Source of the DNA: Rhizobium sp. FY34
GTDB lineage: Bacteria > Pseudomonadota > Alphaproteobacteria > Rhizobiales > Rhizobiaceae
Assembly: GCF_005222845.1 (NCBI RefSeq)
Contig: NZ_STFZ01000022.1
Span: 1-64,000 of the forward strand
DNA length: 64,000 nt
Direction of reading: 5' to 3'
A model generated the notes under the pieces. The model made no database searches. It had not been told where the DNA came from and worked only from the letters and a program-made list of their open reading frames with translations. Shown here piece by piece: positions 59,656 through 64,000 of this stretch (position 1 is its first letter; each line of letters opens with the position of its first letter). A program made the position numbers and the translations under genes.

Positions 59656-60490
59656 TCGCAGAAAGGTGCCGGTAAAGCCGCCGGGTCTTGTCTGGCGGGT
59701 ATTTTCGGCGGCCGGCCGTCTGGCGATCCGCAATCCGCGCAGCCTTGGCGGAAGCCTTTGCCTTGCCGTGGCCTTCAGCTTCGTGGTTGCCAATGCCCTC
59801 TGGTACCAGCCAGGCGGCCACCCGTCGCCTTTCCTGCGTACCCGTGACCCGGAAGACCCGAACGCCATTGCCGGCTATCGCCCGGCCCGTCGCGCCGAGC
59901 CGGCGGAAATGACCACATTCCGCATCGAGCGGGCCGGCTCGGAACGCCCGGCCAGCGCGCCTTCGACAGTGACGGCGCCTGCCAATCCATTGGAAACCGC
60001 GCATCGTGCAGCGCCTGCGCCGGCTCAGCCTGCCATAATGGCGCCCGCAAGTTCCACCCCGGCTGGCGAGCCCGTATTGCCGCAGCAAACGGCTTCCATC
60101 CCGGTGACGAAGGTTGTGCCCATGCAGCGCCCGTCTGGCAATCTTGTCGCGGACGATCCGGTCGCCGCTGCCATTCGCGCCGCCGAAAAACAGCCGGTGC
60201 CCAAGCCGCCGGCCGATATTCCCGCCGCCGCCCGTGCGGCAAAGGCCGAAAAGCCGGATGCAGACAGCGTTCAGCCGACGAAGATTTCGGTCTCCACGGA
60301 TGTCGATCTGGTGATGAAGATCCAGCGCGGTCTCGTCAACATCGCCTATACGGATGTGACGATCGATGGTGTGGCGGGGGCACAGACGCGCGCCGCCATC
60401 CGGCATTTTCAGAAACATTACCGTCTGGAAGAAACCGGCGAACCTTCCGAGATCGTCCTCAAGAAGCTGAAATCGATCGGCGCGCTCTGA
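59627..60490 (+). CDS. Membrane protein with C-terminal peptidoglycan-binding domain
   Basis: A 287-residue protein. A basic cytoplasmic N terminus (TARKRKGPDRRKVPVKPPG) precedes one hydrophobic helix (about 43-59), a long Ala/Pro-rich periplasmic linker, and a PG_binding_1 domain with VMKIQRGLVNIAYTDVTIDG and AGAQTRAAIRHFQKHYRLEE. It overlaps the kinase gene end by 29 bases and so is translationally coupled to it. This suggests a link between the kinase pathway and the cell wall. Confidence 0.82.
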   Translation: MTARKRKGPDRRKVPVKPPGLVWRVFSAAGRLAIRNPRSLGGSLCLAVAFSFVVANALWYQPGGHPSPFLRTRDPEDPNAIAGYRPARRAEPAEMTTFRIERAGSERPASAPSTVTAPANPLETAHRAAPAPAQPAIMAPASSTPAGEPVLPQQTASIPVTKVVPMQRPSGNLVADDPVAAAIRAAEKQPVPKPPADIPAAARAAKAEKPDADSVQPTKISVSTDVDLVMKIQRGLVNIAYTDVTIDGVAGAQTRAAIRHFQKHYRLEETGEPSEIVLKKLKSIGAL

Positions 60491-60556
60491 TTGCGCAGTT
60501 CTGCGGGCAAGCTCCTGCCCAGGTGAGGCGGCAGAGAGTCTCGGCTTCCGGCCTGT

Positions 60557-60790
60557 CTATTTCGGATGTTCCTGCGCAAAGATCAGCAATTGCCAGACAA
60601 CCGGCCCAAGCACCGAATGCTGGTGATGAGCGGTCGGCACTGCCTGGCCCCGCGCCAGGACCAGTTCATCGCCGCAGGCCTTGCAGCGATAGATGCCGGC
60701 ATTGACGGCGATCTGGCCCGGCAACCACTCCTTGTCGAATGCGCCGACATCGCTTTGTATGATGTGGTGAAGATATTTGTATTTCGCCAT
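60557..60790 (-). CDS. Small zinc-ribbon-like protein
   Basis: A 77-residue protein. GIYRCKACGDELVLARGQAVP has one CxxC knuckle and HHQHS may complete a metal site; a second CxxC is absent. GGAG lies upstream of the ATG at 60790, which is preferred to a longer form. It is conserved-looking in rhizobia; function unknown. Confidence 0.65.
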   Translation of the reverse strand: MAKYKYLHHIIQSDVGAFDKEWLPGQIAVNAGIYRCKACGDELVLARGQAVPTAHHQHSVLGPVVWQLLIFAQEHPK

Positions 60791-60942
60791 GGTCACTCCG
60801 CAGGTCCGCTGCATGATGCAATATGGCGCTATGATAACGCGACAAACGTTAGGAAAGTCGAACAGACATGCAGCAGCTTGTACCGATCGGGCACAAAAGC
60901 CGTGCCATGGCGGCATGCTGCGTCTTGCTATAGGACACTGTC

Positions 60943-61281
60943 ATGCGCATCCGTTCAGACATTCTCGTTTCCGCCATGATCCGCCGCGTTTTCTCCGCCG
61001 GCGGTTTTGCCGCCGTCGAGCACAAGGGGGCCGACCAGGCCGGCGCGATTTTCATTCGACAACGCCACCGCGACGGGCTGGAGGATCTCTACGGGCCGGC
61101 CCCGCAGATGATGCTGGAAGAGGATGGCGAGCGGCGCTTCGAGCGCAGGCTTCAGCGCGCCGAGGCCTCGGCTGTCAATGAGACGATCGCCCGTGAGCGC
61201 CGTTTCGACAGCGATCTCTGGCTGATCGAACTGGAGGTCGAGGCGATCGGTGATCTGTTTGTCGTGGTCGAGACGAATTGA
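60943..61281 (+). CDS. DUF1491 family protein
   Basis: A 112-residue protein of an alphaproteobacterial family. The N-terminal SDILVSAMIRRVFSAGGFAA and LIELEVEAIGDLFVVVE at the end are typical. Function unknown. It is convergent with the DUF2336 gene, with only three bases between their stops. Confidence 0.85.
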   Translation: MRIRSDILVSAMIRRVFSAGGFAAVEHKGADQAGAIFIRQRHRDGLEDLYGPAPQMMLEEDGERRFERRLQRAEASAVNETIARERRFDSDLWLIELEVEAIGDLFVVVETN

Positions 61282-61284
61282 CGG

Positions 61285-62250
61285 TCAGCGTCCGCGATTG
61301 CCGGCGCGTAGCAGAGAATGGCGCGGTGCTTCTGGCCGGCGTTCGACCTGCGGATCGGCATAGGTATAGCGGTCGGCGCGGCGCCAGGCTTCCACCCGCT
61401 GGCTGCAGTCGTCCTCGTCCAGCGACTGCCAGAGGATTTCGCTGCGTGTCGTATCGACAATCACCTCGCGCAGATGGCCGTAGAACCGTTCCAGGATGAA
61501 CATAGCCTCATCGCGCGGCATGCCGATGCCCTTCAGCGTCGTGCCGAGCTGGTGGCCGGAAATATCGAGCATGATGCGTTCGGCAAGCCAGCGGCTGGCC
61601 GACAGCGTATCGGCAAGCGTAGTGGCAAAGGCGTCGGCCTCGCGGGCGCGGGCAAAGCGAACCAATAGCGCTTCCTGCACGGCGGTGACGGTGCGAAGGC
61701 CCAGACGGTCGCTGGAAAGCCGCGCCTGCATGGCGGCCATCTGTTTCAGCTGGCGGCGCAGTGCCTCCTCGCGATCAACCTCGGGTGAGGGAGCGCCAGA
61801 GGGAGCGTGATTGGTGGAGGCCTCGCTTGTCGAAACCGTGGGGGCAGGGGTGGCTTGCTGTGAAGCCGTGACGCGCGAGACGGCGGGCGGCAAAGGCTGG
61901 CGGCTTTGGCGCAGGCTGACCAGCGCATCGACCACCGCTACGGAAAGATTATCACGCCGCGCAATGGCGCGGGCATGGTCGGAGCCTTGGCTGCGGGCAA
62001 TGGTCACCAGCGCATCATCATCCAGGCATTGGGAGGCCGACAGGAAGGGGGCGGAGATGGAAATGGGCTGGCTGGCGATGAAGAAGGCGACGGCTTGCGG
62101 CACGGTCGGGCTGCGCGACAAGGCAGCCACGGCCTGGCGGCGGGCTTCTTCGCTCGAAGCCTGAAACAGCGGCGTGAAAAGCTCTGCAAACTGTCGAAGT
62201 TCTGATTTGGTCGGGTGTTCGAGGTCCTCGAAACTCGTCACCGTGGCCAT
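61285..62250 (-). CDS. DUF2336 family protein
   Basis: A 321-residue soluble helical protein. SFEDLEHPTKSELRQFAELF near the start and HEAT-like helices (AVAALSRSPTVPQAVAFFIA) match DUF2336, found in alphaproteobacteria and often linked to c-di-GMP or two-component output. The start is uncertain: in-frame ATGs at 62274, 62316 and 62346 also exist; 62250 is chosen for AAGGA about 12 bases upstream and for family length. Confidence 0.78.
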   Translation of the reverse strand: MATVTSFEDLEHPTKSELRQFAELFTPLFQASSEEARRQAVAALSRSPTVPQAVAFFIASQPISISAPFLSASQCLDDDALVTIARSQGSDHARAIARRDNLSVAVVDALVSLRQSRQPLPPAVSRVTASQQATPAPTVSTSEASTNHAPSGAPSPEVDREEALRRQLKQMAAMQARLSSDRLGLRTVTAVQEALLVRFARAREADAFATTLADTLSASRWLAERIMLDISGHQLGTTLKGIGMPRDEAMFILERFYGHLREVIVDTTRSEILWQSLDEDDCSQRVEAWRRADRYTYADPQVERRPEAPRHSLLRAGNRGR

Positions 62251-62974
62251 CAGAACCACATCCTTTCTGCGCATGCCCTGCGGCCTCTCAAGTTCACGAA
62301 AACGGTCCACGGTCATATCCACCGACGCATTACAAAAGATAGACATTCAAGCTTGCCCACGACGCATCATGCGCCGGGTCTTGTCCGTACGGACGAGGTG
62401 GAGGCCGGGCTGTGGCGCATTGCGTTGCGCAGATGACGTGCGGCGCGCATCGCCTTGACCCTTCTCTGACCGTGCCGGTCTGGCATGGTTAAGACATGGT
62501 AGGCATCACGAGGTTAATGGGCGGTGAAGAATGGCACAGATCCTCTCGTCGTCCCCAGAAGCTGTGTCAAACCGTTGCATGCTTAGGCGCTGAAAAACCC
62601 GTTTCGGGACGAAGCCGCATCCGCTGTCGCGCAAAATCGAGGCACGCGCTACGTGCTTTATTAGAATTAGTGAAATGTTAACGGGCCTGTGGCTGAATTC
62701 CACTCAGAAGGCATGATTCGTGTTTCCCGCTGGGGAGGCGCAAAGTCCAGGGGCACCGGTTCGAACCCGGCGCTGCTTGGCCGACAGAGGCGGCGATACC
62801 GCATTTTCGTCTCATGCCTTCAGGATTGTCGCTGGAGCCTTGGGGATCATGGGATCTCGGGCGCTGACGAGAAAGGCGCAGATGCCTCGTCGTTGAGGAT
62901 GCGCCGGCCCTCGGTGAGGGCAGGGTGAGATCGGTCCGTCCTTCATCCGTCTCGAAACCTTTATGGAGACGAGC
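62251..62974. other. Long region without a supported gene
   Basis: Apart from possible 5' extensions of the DUF2336 gene, about 630 bases hold only short frames with no ribosome sites. A GGTTCGAACCC stretch at 62758-62768 recalls a tRNA T-loop but no tRNA can be folded around it. The region may contain promoters for both neighbours or an unrecognised RNA. Confidence 0.45.
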
Positions 62975-63154
62975 ATGGCAGAGATCGTTGTAATGAAGAA
63001 ATGGCGCGATGCGCATGCCGCCCGGCTGCCGATGCGCAGTGAAAAGCCGGTCCCGGCGCAGCTGGTGATGTTCACTGGCGTGCGCTATGAGCGGCTCGAG
63101 GATCTGACCCACCGCAAGATGGACGAGATTTCGCTGCGCTTCGACAAGCACTGA
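62975..63154 (+). CDS. Small conserved-looking hypothetical protein (59 aa)
   Basis: A 59-residue basic soluble protein, VMKKWRDAHAARLPMRSEKP and VMFTGVRYERLEDLTHRK being its main features. GGAGACGAGC precedes the ATG at 62975. It is convergent with the DUF1254-type gene. No function is known. Confidence 0.6.
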   Translation: MAEIVVMKKWRDAHAARLPMRSEKPVPAQLVMFTGVRYERLEDLTHRKMDEISLRFDKH

Positions 63155-63167
63155 GGAAAGCAGGAGA

Positions 63168-63716
63168 TCAGGGCAAAGGCAGCGCCGCACAGCTGGCGCC
63201 GGCCAGAAAGCCCGCGGCCATGGGCTTGTAGCTGGCCTTCGGCGCCATGGCCCGCAGAACCGCATAGCCCTGTGGCTGATGCGTTTCCACGATGATCGAC
63301 TGCATCAGGCTGGCCGGGATCGCCTTGCGCAGTGCCGTTGCCTGCACCGGGGTCGCCACGATAATATCCAGCGCCCGACCCGCCGAGGTGCGGTCATTGA
63401 TGCTGAAAGTTTCGTTGGAGGCATCGTCAAAACTGGCAAGCGACCAGAAGGGCACGCCATTTCCGGCAGAAAGCCGCACCGGCTGTTCGCTGAGATCAAA
63501 GGCGCAGACGGCGGTTTCCAGAAACGGATCCTCGCTCAATAGTCCCGCCGCATCGGCAGTCTTGCCCATCACATGGAACCGGAACGGCGCGCCTTCATCC
63601 AGCACGCGGTTATAGGCATCGTGCTGCGCAAAGGCAGGCAGCGACAAGATGATGACAAGATGCAGAAGACCGGCGCCGACAAGACCGGTGAGGGCGGCAA
63701 GCAGGACCTTAAACAT
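63168..63716 (-). CDS. DUF1254-type membrane protein
   Basis: A 182-residue protein with one N-terminal hydrophobic helix (VLLAALTGLVGAGLLHLVII) and a periplasmic domain: AFAQHDAYNRVLDEGAPFRF, then SAGNGVPFWSLASFDDASNE with breaks. In rhizobia, DUF1254- and DUF1214-type genes lie side by side. It overlaps the upstream gene by eight bases, so the two are coupled. Function unknown. Confidence 0.75.
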   Translation of the reverse strand: MFKVLLAALTGLVGAGLLHLVIILSLPAFAQHDAYNRVLDEGAPFRFHVMGKTADAAGLLSEDPFLETAVCAFDLSEQPVRLSAGNGVPFWSLASFDDASNETFSINDRTSAGRALDIIVATPVQATALRKAIPASLMQSIIVETHQPQGYAVLRAMAPKASYKPMAAGFLAGASCAALPLP

Positions 63717-64000
63717 GGGCACAGCCCTTGCGCTCCAGCCTGGGCATGGACAGATCGATAAGGCCCGAACTGCCGGCCGTCGGCGTGTCAAGCAGCGTCA
63801 GCACCAGCCGGAAGGGTTGCCCGCCTGCGACCGCCAGCCAGTTGCCGGGGCTTGCCGTGGGCGAAATGCTGATCTCGAAACTGCCATCGGCGCGGCGCAG
63901 AATGATCTGCGAATTGAGCGCCACCGGAAGATCGGGCGACAGGGTCGCTGACCGATCGGCCGGCCGGGCCAATGCACCCCCGACCCTGCCGATGGCACCC
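63709..64000 (-). CDS. DUF1214-type protein, C-terminal part (gene runs off the window)
   Basis: The frame is open from the window edge to the stop at 63709, giving the last 97 residues or so. SQIILRRADGSFEISISPTA with breaks and PGNWLAVAGGQPFRLVLTLLDTP are typical of DUF1214 C-terminal domains. The start is outside the window. It is coupled to the DUF1254-type gene by overlap. Confidence 0.78.
   Translation of the reverse strand, partial: GAIGRVGGALARPADRSATLSPDLPVALNSQIILRRADGSFEISISPTASPGNWLAVAGGQPFRLVLTLLDTPTAGSSGLIDLSMPRLERKGCAHV

Noticed and set aside
62740..62800. Possible tRNA or tmRNA end around GGTTCGAACCC
   Set aside because: No acceptor stem, D-arm or anticodon arm can be placed at the right distances on either strand and there is no CCA end.
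62678..63265. 195-codon open frame on the minus strand
   Set aside because: It overlaps the 3' part of the DUF1254-type gene and the small plus-strand gene at 62975, and its sequence looks like an antisense frame.

Overview
The window looks like chromosomal DNA of a Rhizobiaceae member (Hyphomicrobiales, Alphaproteobacteria; Agrobacterium/Rhizobium-like). The reasons are high GC coding DNA, a Ros/MucR regulator, a DnaA-domain-IV-like HTH protein paired with a DUF6456 protein, a dmeRF-type nickel/cobalt efflux pair, rhizobial-style REP palindromes (stem-loops next to CCCTCACCCTAACCC), and many alphaproteobacterial families (DUF1491, DUF2336, DUF5330). I see no rRNA, tRNA, CRISPR array or prophage. 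The strain cannot be fixed from sequence alone.

Layout. 1-8 kb is an accessory stretch: the end of one IS110 copy, a D,D-carboxypeptidase with a SPOR domain, a lone AT-rich AIPR-type defence gene, a DUF2267-like protein, a HerA-like ATPase, and a complete second IS110 copy inserted inside a REP palindrome. The element's leader carries segments that match its own end and its target, as expected of a bridge RNA. 8-16 kb is stress response and detoxification: SoxR with its box and an MFS pump, a MarR-controlled DUF899-DUF1579-VOC operon, a RES/Xre toxin-antitoxin pair, Ohr/OhrR and HigBA. 16-24 kb holds housekeeping enzymes (aldo/keto reductase, branched-chain aminotransferase, a diguanylate cyclase, superoxide dismutase, a phosphoesterase, two cytochromes c) and a HicAB module.

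24-32 kb is mosaic: a carbamoyltransferase-like gene with an altered substrate motif, a 5'-truncated cbtA fused to the duplicated 3' end of a DJ-1-like gene, a second diguanylate cyclase, and a metal-resistance block (MerR-type sensor with a CDF exporter, then dmeR-dmeF). 32-47 kb has a third diguanylate cyclase, oligopeptidase B, a second HicAB module whose toxin appears frameshifted, a fold-back intergenic element, an AI-2E family permease, ring-cleavage-type VOC enzyme, UspA, a TraR/DksA zinc finger protein, a hemolysin III homologue, an acyltransferase, phenolic acid decarboxylase with a divergent LysR gene, an EamA exporter and MsrB.

47-64 kb is core chromosome: a complete seven-gene mrp/mnh cation/proton antiporter operon with overlapping genes, the Ros/MucR regulator, the HTH-DUF6456 pair, SufE, a DivJ-like sensor kinase overlapping a peptidoglycan-binding protein gene, and several conserved alphaproteobacterial proteins. 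The window ends inside a DUF1214-type gene that overlaps a DUF1254-type gene.

Recurring themes are oxidative stress (SoxR, Ohr, SOD, MsrB), metal and cation efflux (two CDFs, Mrp), c-di-GMP synthesis (three GGDEF proteins, no EAL or HD-GYP protein), and four toxin-antitoxin loci between 12.7 and 37.4 kb.
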